64,000 bases of DNA. Source: Isoetes taiwanensis. Taxonomy: Eukaryota; Streptophyta; Lycopodiopsida; Isoetales; Isoetaceae. The notes under the pieces were generated by a model that had not been told where the DNA came from, did not search any database, and was given only the letters and a program-made list of their open reading frames with translations. Location: assembly GCA_021234155.1 (NCBI GenBank), contig JAJEKV010000272.1, positions 372,001 to 436,000 of the forward strand, in the 5' to 3' direction. Positions 1 to 11,339 of this stretch are shown one piece after another. A program made the translations under genes and the position numbers. Position 1 is the first letter of the stretch, and every line of letters starts with the position of its first letter.

Positions 1-425
1 CTACCTTTGCATACTATCTGGCATTCCCAAATCAATGCCATTGTCAACTGAAACACTCAATGACTGCAACAATAAGCAGAAATGATGTGCCTGTGTACAC
101 TTGGTACAAAATTAAATTGGATCCTTTGATTAAGACTTTTATAACACAAGCCAATGTAATTGTGACTGCAACAACATTCTCTTGAAATAAAATAGCCATC
201 TAATAATATAGATTGTTTGTCATTGCCAGCATATGCTGGTGCCTTCAACAAAAGGAATGGTTGCTCCTCATCAATTGCAAGAATAAAAGATTCTCTACTC
301 TAGATTTCTAATGTTTTATAGTCTACATTTCTGAAGATTCTGCAATCGTAATATTCCAGAAATTTGGTTAATCTAAGTCATCTGCTTGGAGAAGTCAATA
401 GCATCTTTAAGTTTTCACTTTTAAT
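1..425. other. AT-rich spacer, no gene recognised
   Basis: This stretch follows the PPR fragment on the minus strand. I see no motif, RNA gene or repeat in it. A 64-codon minus frame at 57-251 shows no recognisable domain. Confidence 0.5.
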
Positions 426-429
426 GTAT

Positions 430-700
430 GCTGAGAAACCATATTTATCTGGAGCATATGCCTAAATAATTGGATGGCATTATCAGGGTGTCCCTGTTCA
501 GCATATCCTGCCCATCATGGTAGTCATCCAACTTATGGCATTTCTTTCAGGCACTAGCCGAAAAGCTGGCTAGCTTCTATGAACTGTCCACATTGTGTTC
601 CAGGATACCACATCATGCTGATGCATCTGTTCAAATACTTCAAATGCTTTCTTAACTAGTCCTGCTTGGTATAGACTGATTCCATGTTACCACATCATAA
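430..700 (-). pseudogene. PPR protein fragment (PLS type), broken
   Basis: Minus-strand translation gives parts of three pentatricopeptide units. At 676-696 it reads DVVTWNQ, at 591-614 DVVSWNTM, and at 462-510 AGYAEQGHPDNAIQLF followed by a HMLQ-like helix end. These are the typical linker and helix signatures of land-plant organellar RNA-binding PPR proteins of the PLS type. Stop codons and frameshifts separate the pieces (for instance just after DVVTWNQ and around 560), so no protein is made. The fragment follows a purple acid phosphatase fragment on the same strand without a visible intron, which suggests that unrelated gene pieces were joined, for example by a Helitron or Pack-type transposon. 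The PPR family call is firm; the source gene cannot be named. Confidence 0.8.
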
Positions 701-714
701 ATATGCATTTCGTT

Positions 715-1005
715 TAACGGGTAAAAGCTCGAATCAAGCATGCCTTCACGAATGTATGATAACCAATGGTTAATTATGTGCATCATTGCATTATCTCTTA
801 AGGCATCTTGCCATCGAGGTTGGTAATAGTTAGCATAAGATAGGTCACCAGCATACCATAGTCAGCATTAAGATAGGTCACCAACATACAAAAGCACATC
901 GTAGCCATATTTTTGAATGTGATCAAGTGTGGCTACACCCCAATGTGGCTGCCCTAAATCACCTGCATATTCCAAAACACCACTCAGATCTAGCCAGGCT
1001 TAATT
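715..1005 (-). pseudogene. Purple acid phosphatase fragment, broken
   Basis: The minus strand encodes a plant purple acid phosphatase (metallophosphoesterase) core segment. Its first metal-binding block reads GDLGQPHWGVATLDHI, followed by YDVLLYVGDLS and, after a lesion, NYYQPRWQDALRD. In the family the Asp of GDLG and the GD of GDLSYA bind the Fe/metal pair. A 33-bp imperfect tandem duplication (units starting at 837 and 870) interrupts the second block, and one unit carries an extra base that shifts the frame. The segment continues about 40 residues further (HIINHWLSYI). The downstream catalytic blocks (GNHE and the His pair) are absent from this window. It is a captured or relic fragment rather than a working enzyme. 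Confidence 0.8.
837..902. repeat. 33-bp tandem duplication inside the phosphatase fragment
   Basis: The string AAGATAGGTCACC occurs at 837 and again at 870, and the sequence between is a diverged repeat of the same coding stretch. The repeat breaks the reading frame of the phosphatase fragment. Confidence 0.7.
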
Positions 1006-1009
1006 TCCA

Positions 1010-2885
1010 GTCAATAAAATAGAATAGTACAATAATCAAGCACAAAAACATAGAAGATATAATTGAACCTAAACATTTTCCAAACTCGGTTATTTTGCAG
1101 AACAAAGCTAAAATCTTTCATCTACATATAAAAAAATCTTCTGTGCCCTTCTAAGCACTTGATAAGCATGGCGTACATCTGCCTGCAAAAGAACCGAAAA
1201 AAAATCACATTTGACATTTTTTTAACGTAAAGTTAAGTGTTACCGGATGTCTGTAACTCCAATATCCATTAGAACCAGCAATAAGAATGGCCCAGCAGGT
1301 ACCAACAATCTTGGCATCAGATGTAGGAACGCTCGATTCTTGGCCGGGCATAACAATTCTGGCTTCTTCCTCCCAAAACGGTTTTTTTGCTTCCGCACCA
1401 ACAGAATACAGCTAATAGAAGAATATTGGCTATATTCATCACCATCATCATGAATTGGCCGGATTGGTAAGCAACTGACAAATAAGAAACTCAATTCGTC
1501 CGATCCTTGCTTTCCAACCTGTAAATACAAAAAACAAAGCCAATTAGCAAAAAAAAATACATACAAAAACAATAGAGTTTCATATTACCAGATAGTTCCA
1601 TGATATGCATTCCGCAAAACAGAGGTGCAATTTTTGAGCAGAATGTTCATTCAATCAAAATGCACAAATGCAAGTAATGAAGCTTCGGATTGCAATAGAA
1701 TATCCCAGGGAAATTGGGTAGAAAAGCAAGCATCAAATCAAAAACCCAAATCCCAAATAGACAAAAAAATGCAGAAACGTGCAAAATGAGATAAAACTGA
1801 TCTCATTGATATTATACTGCATTGGCAGAACAAACTAAACTTGCATCTTCCTTGCCTCTGAGATTCGCTTCCTCAAGGAAAGCATATAATCCCTGCTGCC
1901 AGAACTTTTTTTTCTTTTAAGAATCCAAGTTTCAGGTGGCCAGATCTATCTGCCATAGGCATAACCTGCTCGATTCATGTTATCCTTTCTTTTCTTGTAA
2001 ATACAGGCTGCAAGCCCTACTGCAGAGACTTACATGCAGTTGCAATAGTTGAGTCTTTAGTCTGCTATGAGCTTGGCCTTCCCAGCGATAATAGCAGAGA
2101 TAGTATCAGATAATATCCGCACTATCTGAGATAGTTGCGTGCCGCCATATCACAATAGACGCAGAAGATTCGAACCAGAACAATTTGCCCAAAGCCCTGC
2201 TTGCTTATGACATATTGGCACCATGAGATGCGATGCCATCATGCCTTACTTCTCAATTTGCACAATCAAAGTAAAAAGCAGGGGAGAAACCACGGCTTTG
2301 AATGTAAAGAAAATCACATCGACCACTTTTGCTTATCGTGGGCCTGAGCAAATGACACCTCCATGTTTTGACCCGACCTCTTTGCTTAATCAAATATGCT
2401 CAAACCGGAGATGGGAGGCCAGTAGATTTGCCAATGTGGGATAGAGATAAACCTGTACGCATGAGCTGGGCTCACCCAACCCTGCTAAGCTCTGTCACAA
2501 CACATAGATTCTGCACCGAAACAAAACACATTAGAAGAGGATAATCGCCCCCAACTCAAAATCGAGCAAGAATCAAAGAAAAGAATACAAAAAGGATAAT
2601 CGTCCCAAACGCTCGAATCTGAAAAAATACAGAGCAGCCATATTCCATTTTTCTGTACGCCCAATGCTCGGATTTGCTCAAGCATTAAGACAAAAAGTCG
2701 AAAGAAAGCTGTGGGCATGAACCAAGACCTCTCTCAACAGCTTGAACAAACAAAGGAATTGCCGGCTGCAAGGCAGAGACAAACACCACCTCGAAGCTTT
2801 GCGACGACATTTTAATGAAATTTGGGAGGGGCTCGAAAACGAGAATATCCCACGTCAGATTAAGCAAATTGTTACGTCATTTTAA
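1010..2885. other. Spacer, no supported gene
   Basis: This is AT-rich and stop-rich. On the minus strand a good-looking splice acceptor (TTTACAG, plus coordinates 1519-1526) precedes a 110-codon open frame that ends at 1240, but I recognise no domain in that frame. A possible minus-strand first exon starts with an ATG near 2809 and runs only about 40 codons. I cannot show that either is a gene. Confidence 0.4.
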
Positions 2886-2891
2886 ATTATT

Positions 2892-2949
2892 TAACTTTGC
2901 ACCTAGCCTATGGTTTAGATTAACTTTGCACCTAGCCTATGGTTTAGAT
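2892..2949. repeat. 29-bp tandem duplication
   Basis: Two consecutive copies of a 29-bp unit beginning TAACTTTGCACCTAGCC start at 2892 and 2921 with no visible mismatch. Near-perfect identity suggests a recent slippage or duplication. Confidence 0.85.
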
Positions 2950-3587
2950 TAACTGCTCCAATCGCAAGGGCCTAGATTAAAAGCCCAAATATGCCACCTT
3001 ACTAGGTTCATTAATGCAATTTATACACTTTAGTGCCACCTCATAAAGTAGCATTCAATGAGATTCATATTCATATACGTGCCATCTAACAACATTATTA
3101 ATGACCTTTCGTTTCATTTTGAATGATTTTTGTGTTTTTCATTAAGAATGCTTCCCATCTCATCAAGCAACATTTAATGCAAGCCTTGCTTTTGACACCA
3201 AGGGCCAAGATTTCACCACTATCCCTTGATCCAACGGCTCTGATAGGGTGCCTTGCCACCTCATAAAATTGGCTTTAAATTGTATTAAATTTGTATTGAC
3301 TTCTTAACCTACGGCCCAGATCGAACCCCTAAATCCAACGGTCCATATCAAAAGCCCCAAATAAGGGGGCACCTTCCTTGCACCTTCCTTAAAAGAAATC
3401 AAGGGCCACGATTTCTCGCGTGCCCGATCGACGGCCCAGGGATGGGGTGCATGCCCCATGCATGCCCCATGCATGCCCCCCCATCAAATCCAAGGGCCAT
3501 TGTCGCGACACCTCAGAAAATCGACGGCTGGGATGAATCTCTACCTACATTCGCCCCCCATAGGACCCATAATATAATTGTGTATAC
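2950..3587. other. Spacer with CATGCCCC microrepeat
   Basis: There is no gene here. Three near-perfect copies of CATGCCCCATG lie at 3450-3482. Phrases such as TCCAACGG and CGACGGC recur through the stretch, which suggests a decayed repeat. Confidence 0.5.
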
Positions 3588-3630
3588 AAGAAATTTATCG
3601 CGGCGGCCAAGGCCGCCGCGAACATTTCTT
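3588..3630. repeat. GC-rich perfect hairpin with outer stem
   Basis: CGCGGCGGCC, then AA, then GGCCGCCGCG (3599-3620) forms a 10-bp perfect stem with a two-base loop. An outer stem AAGAAAT (3588-3594) pairs with ATTTCTT (3624-3630). The surroundings are AT-rich, so the structure stands out. It could be a MITE core or a cruciform-forming repeat. No gene is attached to it. Confidence 0.8.
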
Positions 3631-4300
3631 TTGTTCAAATTGGTGCAGAAGCAGCCATTGTCAGTTCAAAATGTATAAAAGTCAAAACCATTATAACAAC
3701 GGTATTGGATTAAACAATGTCAGTATTGGGGTGTTGGTATTCTAGATGGTCTATCAATCACATACTTTGGTTATGGATTAAACATATTTTTTAATCATGA
3801 TATGCAAGTCAGCGCTTCTTTCTCTACTTGATGTTAGTATTCCCTCAAAGCATCCATCTTGCAATGTATCAGTCAATGATCTGCACAAGTGGAGTAGCAT
3901 GTGGCCAGGTCAAAAGATTCAGAGACATGTTGCATCTTCCACAGAGACATGCCTGTGTGTTGCCACAGAATCTCCACATGTCTGTTGCAAGTACATTCGC
4001 ATGACAAAGTGGGTCTTTGCTTTATTATGACAATCACGCATGCAGTGCAAGACATGTTGCAGATTAGGCAAACCCATCTGGGATCATGGATATTCAATCT
4101 TAAACTTGCAAAGAATGAGCATGGATGTGAAAGTTTTATAGCAAAACAAATATATCGGGCGGATGCAAATGCAAATATATCTTTGTGTGTCAGGGTCATT
4201 CCTTAGTCTATTTTTATCTTCTTTTATTCAGCTTTTGTAACATTAGTTTGACTGCAATTTATTTATGAAAGACCATTTGCAAGATAATGGTTAAACTTTT
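3631..4300. other. Spacer, no gene recognised
   Basis: Open frames of 77-108 codons overlap on both strands around 3800-4200, but none shows a domain or a plausible composition. I see no RNA gene or repeat. Confidence 0.4.
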
Positions 4301-4308
4301 TGCTGAAC

Positions 4309-4606
4309 ATAAAGGCAGCAGTCAATAGAGAAACAGAAGTAGAGCAGCACGTTCACGATGCAACTATGCCAATGATACGAACACGTGTATGTAAAGTTTC
4401 TAAGTTGGAGATCATTCTCGAAAATGGCCTGAAGAAAGATGTTATACCATTGTAACGTGCATTCATCGTGTCCTATTATTGTATTTCTGAACCCCTTTTA
4501 CAGAGAGCAGCAGATGAACGCTTTCAAAAAGTTGTGGAGTTGGAGCAAAATATTGCAGTACTTGAGGTGCAGAAAGGCTCAAGTTGTTGGATCGTTGAAA
4601 CAATGT
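4309..4606 (+). pseudogene. Possible two exons of a coiled-coil protein
   Basis: Two short plus-strand frames read like spliced coiled-coil exons. The first (about 4309-4439) contains NRETEVEQHV and KVSKLEIILENGLKKD. It is followed by a GT, and after about 65 bases a pyrimidine-rich stretch ends in TTTTACAG at 4503. The second (from 4504) reads RAADERFQKVVELEQN then IAVLEVQKG. Charged heptad-like spacing of Leu, Ile and Val supports a coiled coil. No family can be named. A 168-codon frame that overlaps the second exon in another phase looks like chance. The pair may belong to a host gene whose other exons are distant or lost. Confidence 0.3.
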
Positions 4607-4949
4607 ACACAATATAGTGTCCAGGCAATTAAACTATTCTGCAAAACAGACAAAGATGCGAGTCACACATATTTCTTTTGCCAATTCATTTACAGATGCA
4701 ATATACATCTCTACCTCCTACAATTAACCGCAATCGAAGACTATAGAAAGACGAAGCATGAAATACAAAAAATATTACCTACTGAATTTAAGCTGTCATA
4801 TATCAGAACAATCCGAGCTGTGCAACTCATTGTTTCAAAAAAAGCTACAGAACGCAGGTCCAGACCCAATGTGCTGTTAGAACAGACAATGCTTTCAAAC
4901 AAAAGAGATCCATATTTGCATGATAGCCTTGCTAGTGAAGTATAACCTG

Positions 4950-6215
4950 CAAAGATTTTTAAATCCAGTCAATTGCATCTCATTTGGACAATAACAATAT
5001 GCAATAATAATATGCTATAACAAAGTTATCAATTTCCAGTGCCACAAAGACCTTAGTTAGCATTAACCGTGCCAGTAAAAGTGACGATTATAAAATACCA
5101 AACATGCAAAGTTCCCACCTGGTTTTACTAACAAGGCTTCGATAACACAGTCAAGTGACCTTGATATATTCCTCATCAATATCATAGTTATTTCTATTCA
5201 TAGACTTGATGTTGAGGAGAAAACGTACCAGACCTTACTGATCAAAAGAATCATGATGGACCACCTGCATGAATAAGATAGCAGTTTTGGGTTTCCAAGA
5301 GAATGTTACCCTAGCATCTTCTATATGCATGAGCTGGAACTACGGCCATCAGGGATCAGATTTTCATGCTCACCTTGAACCGCATTTATGTGTTGGCAAC
5401 ATCAAACTCCGAATTATAAAGAGTTATGCAAGTAAAGATTGAAATCTAAACCGAAAATAGAACTGCCGCATGCGATTGCAGATGAAATAATGCTCATCAG
5501 ATTGTACCTTCGCTTCATATCTGAAGAAGCCCTATGTTCCATGTCCTAAAATCCAACGTCTTGATATCTGTATATAAATAAGCAAGGTTTTGTTTGGAAA
5601 GAACAAAAATATAAAGGAAAACATCTAAAGGATGACATTGCCGGACCAAGAACTGATCGAGATTTGCAGCCAATGCCTCTCAAGCAAAGAATATATAGAA
5701 TCGAAAAATGTAGGCAAACTTAGAAGGCAGGCTATGGCGTGAAGATAGGAATTTGCCCAAATAGGTCGTCGCCGCTCTGTCGGCAAAAAAAACCCACAAC
5801 GGAGGAGTTTGTGAGCCTACAGACCTGCCGCTTGTAGTGGTAACCCTTCCTCGACGAAGCTATTCACGAAGTGGGAAACCAAGCGTGAGAATATTGCTGG
5901 AAATGACACGTATACCAAATATAACGTTGATGTATGATTATATATGTTGTGATATAACAGATATAATATAGGATGATGATTTAATGGTTAAGACTGGTAT
6001 TTGTATGAAAATACCTAGGAAGATGACGTGTCATATGGGGCAAGTTGTAGGGGTTTAGGGTTTTTTTAGGGTTTTTTGTGACATGGTGTGATGCATGCCC
6101 GAGCATATCTATAGCAGAATAGATTTGTTTAAATATAGCTTGCCTTGCTTTTATTTGTGTCATTAGGTAGCTTTTCTAAGGCCTTGATTGATTTCCCTCT
6201 CCCTGAATTGTTTCT
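4950..6215. other. Spacer, no gene recognised
   Basis: No coding signal. Telomere-like TAGGGTTT strings at 6050-6075 are too short and irregular to be an interstitial telomere array. Confidence 0.45.
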
Positions 6216-6219
6216 TCCA

Positions 6220-6675
6220 TCAATTGTTTTGTGTCATCTTTGCTAGGCTAGTATTTCTAATGCTGGCATGCATTGTTTGATCTTGGTGCTTTGGATTTCT
6301 CTCTGAATAGGTCAAAGCTTGGTACCCCGTTATATCTATGCAAGCAATTTCTGTATAGCATTTTAAAACTAGAACTTCCTTCACAAGGTCTTCATTTTCC
6401 TTAGGCCCTTCCATCCTTTTTCTAGGTTTAAACTGACTAGTGCCTTGTCTTCTCTTTGATTTCCTGCTTGTCATAATGATAGAACAACCCATTCCCAAAG
6501 TAGGCTTGATGCCTCCTTTTTTGAATAAAATAGCAATTGCACCATGGAACTTCATGGATCCATTTGCTAAGATAAGCAGACTGGTTAGATGGAGAAAGCA
6601 GGACCACTTGGAGCAGATTTGATATCCTTCTTGAGATATATGAAAATTATGGTGGCACACAATGTTATTTTGCAC
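6220..6675 (-). CDS. 151-codon open frame, not recognised
   Basis: This is the longest minus frame in the region. It has a basic middle part (SRKSKRRQ, FKPRKRMEG) and no recognisable domain, signal or membrane segment. Neighbouring DNA has no coding support and no splice or promoter signal stands out. It may be a random open frame or a decayed retroelement remnant. Confidence 0.15.
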   Translation of the reverse strand: MQNNIVCHHNFHISQEGYQICSKWSCFLHLTSLLILANGSMKFHGAIAILFKKGGIKPTLGMGCSIIMTSRKSKRRQGTSQFKPRKRMEGPKENEDLVKEVLVLKCYTEIACIDITGYQALTYSERNPKHQDQTMHASIRNTSLAKMTQNN

Positions 6676-6679
6676 TTAA

Positions 6680-8235
6680 AATCATTATGATTGTTTATGT
6701 TTCCTGAGACATGGTACTAAGTCGTGTCAAATTTTAGTGGCAGCAAATAAGTAATGTATATTACTAGAATGCCCTCATGTATGTGTATGCATGGCCATGA
6801 CAATTATAGCCAGTTGGAGTTTTGACATCATTTTACAAAATGGAAAATATGATGTGATATCATAGAGTTGATTTGGCTTATTTTATTTTAGTTTATTTTA
6901 TTTTATTTTTGCTTGTTTTCAATCTTGCTTTGAAAGAGCTTTTGTTAGAAGTGGATTTGTTAGTTTCGAGTTAATGGAGATGGTCCACATGCTGATGCTT
7001 AGCCATATGAATCCCATGTAATTGAGATTGAGAATCAATGTCCTGGACATTCCTAGTTTTATGGATTGTAGATAATTTATTTGTCTTTTTAAGTCCAACC
7101 CTACTAGTTTCTTACATTCTTGTTACTGAATTCTGCAATCATTTTTTACAGTTCAGTGTTGGACCTTGAAATCCACAATACCAAGCATTATTCAAATGTC
7201 TCTTATGCTTTGCTTGGGTAATTGGCAACAAAATGGCGAGTAAGCAGGTCTAGAGCACCGTGTTCCATGAGCTAGCTCCAGAGTTTGCATGTTCGTCTAC
7301 CATAATTTAAGCTATAATTTTAAGCTATAATATGCATTTAACTTATTTATTTCTGTAATATCGCATTTAAATGTCATTTTTTCTCTATCCCATGGCAGTG
7401 GTATATTGTACATGGATCTAATATAGAAGAGGAATTAAAGGGATTGTAGATAAAGATGACCTAGATTATATCTAGGTGATTTATGTCATGTTTGAGGTAA
7501 GCAATGTAGTCAACATTATGCGATCTGATGTCATGGCCAGATTAATGTAGTTGCAGGTGCGCATGTTTCCAACACTTTCAAACTCTAAAGTGAATGACCA
7601 GTTTGTCCCATTATTTCAATATGTGGCCTCTACTCATGACTTGTGTCTTTTAAGAGATCAATACAATTAATTTCTCAACCTCTATCTCGTAAATTTTTAC
7701 GAATAGATTTGAATGTGTAGCATCAACCAAAGGTTCTATATGCTCTTCTATTCCATTAGCAGAGGTACGAAGGATAACACACGGCTTGCAAATTCTCTCC
7801 AGCCCTTCCAGTAAATCAGATTTGTATTTGTAAATTTGATTAGTATTTGTATAGATACTAGAAGGTCGTAACTTTTTTGAAACTTATTTGAAAGGGGTCA
7901 TTATTTAAGGTTGTTTTCCAGGTCCAAATAGGCCAGTATAGCCTTCTTTATATAGTTTCTCCATGAGGAGAATGAAATATCATTTTCTTCCAATTTAGAA
8001 GATGTATTTTATTTCTATTTAAGAAGCTCTTTAAGAATCAAGAGCTCTTGTTAGACTCTATATGTGTTTTATGTGATTGAGTGATAACTAGAAATTGAAT
8101 GTACTTGGATCAGCAGAGGCCACATCCTTAGACTAGTAAAAAAATATTTATGTCTGCTAAATAGCTAGCATTTAGATAAGACTTGTCTTAGTCTTTAAAT
8201 TATTTAATGTCATCAAGGGTGAAAACATGCTATGG
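6680..8235. other. AT-rich spacer
   Basis: Nothing recognisable. A run of TTTTATTTTA-type slippage at 6880-6910 is the only low-complexity feature. Confidence 0.5.
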
Positions 8236-8239
8236 CGTA

Positions 8240-8500
8240 CCACTTTTGGAACCCTCAAAAGTACCTACACTGGGTACTTTCAAAACTGATACTTCCTATT
8301 CTTTCTTCCCATTAAAATCATTCCAAAATTTTGAATTGAAGGTCAATAGCATGTCAATCTATAATATTAGAGGATAACAATACTATTACAGACTAAAATG
8401 AATGAATCAACTCTCAAACTTATTGTTTATTGGGGCATTTATGCAAGTTCCCAGTACCTAGTGCTGGGTACTTCTCTGGGTACTTTCACACTCCTAAAAG
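8240..8500. repeat. Dispersed GGGTACTTT motif cluster
   Basis: GTACCTACACTGGGTACTTTC (near 8261) is echoed as AGTACCTAGTGCTGGGTACTT and then GGGTACTTTCACAC (8453-8490). The flanks CCTCAAAAG and CTCCTAAAAG are also similar. This suggests the two ends of a small, decayed repeat about 200 bp long. Confidence 0.4.
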
Positions 8501-8643
8501 GAACTTTAGATGATACACCCTAGCATGCTTTCACCCTCAAGTTCTTTCTTGAATTCAATATCATTCTTATTTTTCAAGGATACCTTGATTTCTTTTATCA
8601 TGACGCATCCACTTGGATCTGATGGGTAGACTTCATTTTTCAT

Positions 8644-8781
8644 GATTTTACTTCTACATACATAAATGTAGATGATCCTAAGCCCATTGAGCCAGCTCTG
8701 GAAAAATGCGTTGATTTTGCTTCTACATATTGAAATGTAGAAGATCTGGAGAGCATTTAGCGGTTCTGGAAAAAGGCATGC
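8644..8781. repeat. 69-bp tandem duplication, diverged
   Basis: GATTTTACTTCTACATA at 8644 and GATTTTGCTTCTACATA at 8713 start two 69-bp units that also share a CTCTGGAAAAA-like end. The period equals 23 codons, so a minus-strand frame across it (8506-8793) repeats a CRSKI-containing block. I do not regard that frame as a gene. Each unit contains a CTTCTACAT/ATGTAGA hairpin. Confidence 0.7.
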
Positions 8782-8789
8782 AACATCTA

Positions 8790-9534
8790 GCAAATGATTT
8801 GGTTATTTGTAAAAAAAGACAAGAGTTGTTGAAACCAATGAGCAAGAGCACATCATATTATTTTATGCTGCAAAATAATGGTGAAACAGGTGGAACAGAG
8901 GCATAAGGGTATCAACATTGTTAGGGCGGCAGTCCTTGTCTATTTTCACTACTTAGATGCTTATCTGTTGTAGGTTCTTTGACATTAAATTGAACTAACT
9001 ATGACATATTAACATGATTGTGAAGATAGGCTAGGTTTACTTAAATAGTGATGACTATAGTACTTTCTTTTACAATACATTCTTATGTTATCAATTTCAG
9101 CTCTTTTTTGAGTAAGAAGTTTATTACTCGGAGTATTCTTATATTAGTACTGTCTAATCAAGCTGCCCCTGGCAAGTTGCCATTTGAATCATTGAGTGTG
9201 GCTATGGGATGCATCCATCTGTGTCCTTTGCGAACTCTTGATGTATATTGATTAATTTTGTACTAGCCTTCATCAGGGGACCACCATTGATGAAGACATC
9301 CAAAGATGTACAGCTCATCCTTCTATACAACAGGCTGCTATAATGGTTTATGCAACTATAATAAACTCACACAAAGTAAATTACCTACACTCGTTCCTCA
9401 AATGACCATATGTAGCATCTCTTCTATTCATCTTCAATTGAGTCTTTATAAGAGAAAGCGTTTTGGTCATATTTTTATGCAAATCAATCATTCCCCATCA
9501 CTCAATTCAGTATAAGTGAAGTGCCTTTCTTTCG
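8790..9534. other. Spacer up to the hAT insertion
   Basis: No gene or RNA is recognised. This is the left flank of the hAT element; its last eight bases (9535-9542) form the target duplication. Confidence 0.5.
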
Positions 9535-9662
9535 TTCCAAATCAGGGATAGGTTCTGTACGTATGAAATTATTTTTTCAGACGTATAAAGTCCAAAAATA
9601 CGTATTTTTGGGAAAAATACGTTTTTTTCATATTAAATACTCGCCGGCCGGAAAAAAAAAGT

Positions 9663-9925
9663 TTCGCGTAAGCGAAACCTTCTATTTCGCTTACGCGAAC
9701 TTTTTTTCGCGTAAGCGAAACCTCTTGTTTCGCTTACGCGAATCTCCTCCCCGACTTCGCGTAAGCGAAGTCTTAAGTTTCGCTTACGCGAAACTTTTTT
9801 CGCGTAAGCGAAACAGAAGGTTTCGCTTACGCGAAATTTTTTTTCGTTCGCGTAAGCTGTTTTTCAGGTTTCGCTTACGCGAAGCGGGTTTCGCGTAAGC
9901 GAAACAGTAGTTTTCGCTTACGCGA
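9663..9925. repeat. Left subterminal array of alternating 14-bp motif
   Basis: The motif TTCGCGTAAGCGAA and its reverse complement TTCGCTTACGCGAA alternate strictly, starting at 9663, 9686, 9706 and so on to 9925. There are about eleven good copies and one partial copy near 9845, spaced 20-27 bases apart. hAT transposases are known to bind short subterminal repeats, and these are probable binding sites. Strict alternation also makes every neighbouring pair able to form a hairpin. Reading frames across the array merely translate the repeat. Confidence 0.9.
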
Positions 9926-9929
9926 AGTT

Positions 9930-11335
9930 TTCTATATATATTTCGAGGCGCATTCCTTTGGTTTTTGCGCAGAAAAAGGTAAACCACCTGCGCCCTCCTT
10001 CACAACCTGTGCCCTCAGACTATGTGCCTGTTACCAGTTACAGGTTATTGAAGATGAAAGCCATACTCTTCTGAAATAGTCGCTTTTGAAATAGTCCGGA
10101 ATCATTTTTCGACCTTAACATTCCATTCCACGCTTCCACAACTTCTCAGCGCACCATCTGTGCATGACTTGGCATTATACATACTTGAGGTTCTAGATAA
10201 ACGTCTGCAATTACTGAGCCCTCAGTAGTCATTATCTAAGCTTGTCTAGTATCATCATTACTGCAAAGGTTTTTCCCTTGAAAACCTTTCGAGGCAGGGG
10301 TTTTTTAATCCTAGTAGTAATGATTGTACTAGCCCATTGTATGGGTCCCATGACCTATTGGTCTTCGTGGACGTTAAAAAAACTATTCTATTCTATTCTA
10401 TTCCTTTTCACCTTTTTTTCGTTTTTTCTTAGTTTTTAGACAAACCTAGTTAGTTTTTTGTTGTTTTTTTATTGTAGGTCTAGGGTTCCTCCATAGTGAG
10501 GCCCTCGCCTGTTGCCCCCCTCCATTGAGGGGCGTGACGATGGTGAGCGTCTCGTTCTATGGTCGAATTCAGACCGATTTTTGTAAAAAAATAACGAAAA
10601 ACAAAGAAAAAAAAAACAATAGAACAGAAACAATAAAAAAAAGAAAAATAATAATGAAATACAAATAAAAATAAAAAAGTAAGAAATAGAAATTTGGTTG
10701 CCTACCCTTTCATCGACAACAGTAGCAGTGAGGGTAGGGAGTTCCCAAAGAAAGAGTAGGTTTTAGTTCGGAGTGATCTTTGGCTGAGGTAGTGACCCTC
10801 GCCTGGCATGCCACATTGAATTGTGCCATGCCGAGGGTGGGTGTCATTGCTGATGTCGAGGATTGCTAGGGTCAACCTCCCATTTAGGTGTATAGCCCTC
10901 TCCTGCCGCTTGTTGGTTTCGGTCACGCGGTGCTAAAAGGTGGGTGTTGTACTCTTATGGAAGGTTAGGAGAATATTTAATGAGATATACCCTATTTCCT
11001 GACGGTGTTGTAGACGAAAGTCCAACACTAATATAGGGAGTGGCGTATATTTCATTAAATATTCGTGACTTTTCTAGGTGGTCTTATACAATATGTTCAG
11101 TTGAGTGCCGCCCGTAATGGAGTCAGTAGCTGGGTCAGATCATAAGTTAAACTTGTTGAAGAGAACGAGAGAACTTGTTAAACTCAGTAGGGTGCCTACA
11201 ACTGTCAAGCTTTAAACTTAGTAGTTTACTAGAATCTTAATGAACTATTTTGGCATTATTGACACTCACTAAAGTGGGTTTTTTTCCCAGACTTGTAGGT
11301 ATTATTGTTCTTTGCTTTGCTACTGGTTGGCATAT
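9930..11335. other. hAT interior, unassigned, with one stem-loop
   Basis: No protein is recognised. GAATATTTAATGAGATATAC (10971-10990) and its near-perfect inverse (11045-11064, one mismatch) form a 20-bp stem with a 54-base loop. A long A-rich tract lies at 10570-10680. Confidence 0.5.
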
Positions 11336-11339
11336 CACA

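Noticed and set aside
6050-6080. Interstitial telomere repeat
   Set aside because: Only two or three irregular TTTAGGG-like strings, within the range of AT-rich low complexity.
9663-9925. CRISPR-like array
   Set aside because: Units alternate in orientation, spacers are 6-13 bases, and the array lies inside a eukaryotic transposon end.
9521-9987. Overlapping open frames of 125 and 67 codons on both strands (repeating VSE.FAYA / LRVSE)
   Set aside because: They only translate the alternating 14-bp palindromes of the hAT subterminus; both strands read alike, as expected for inverted repeats.
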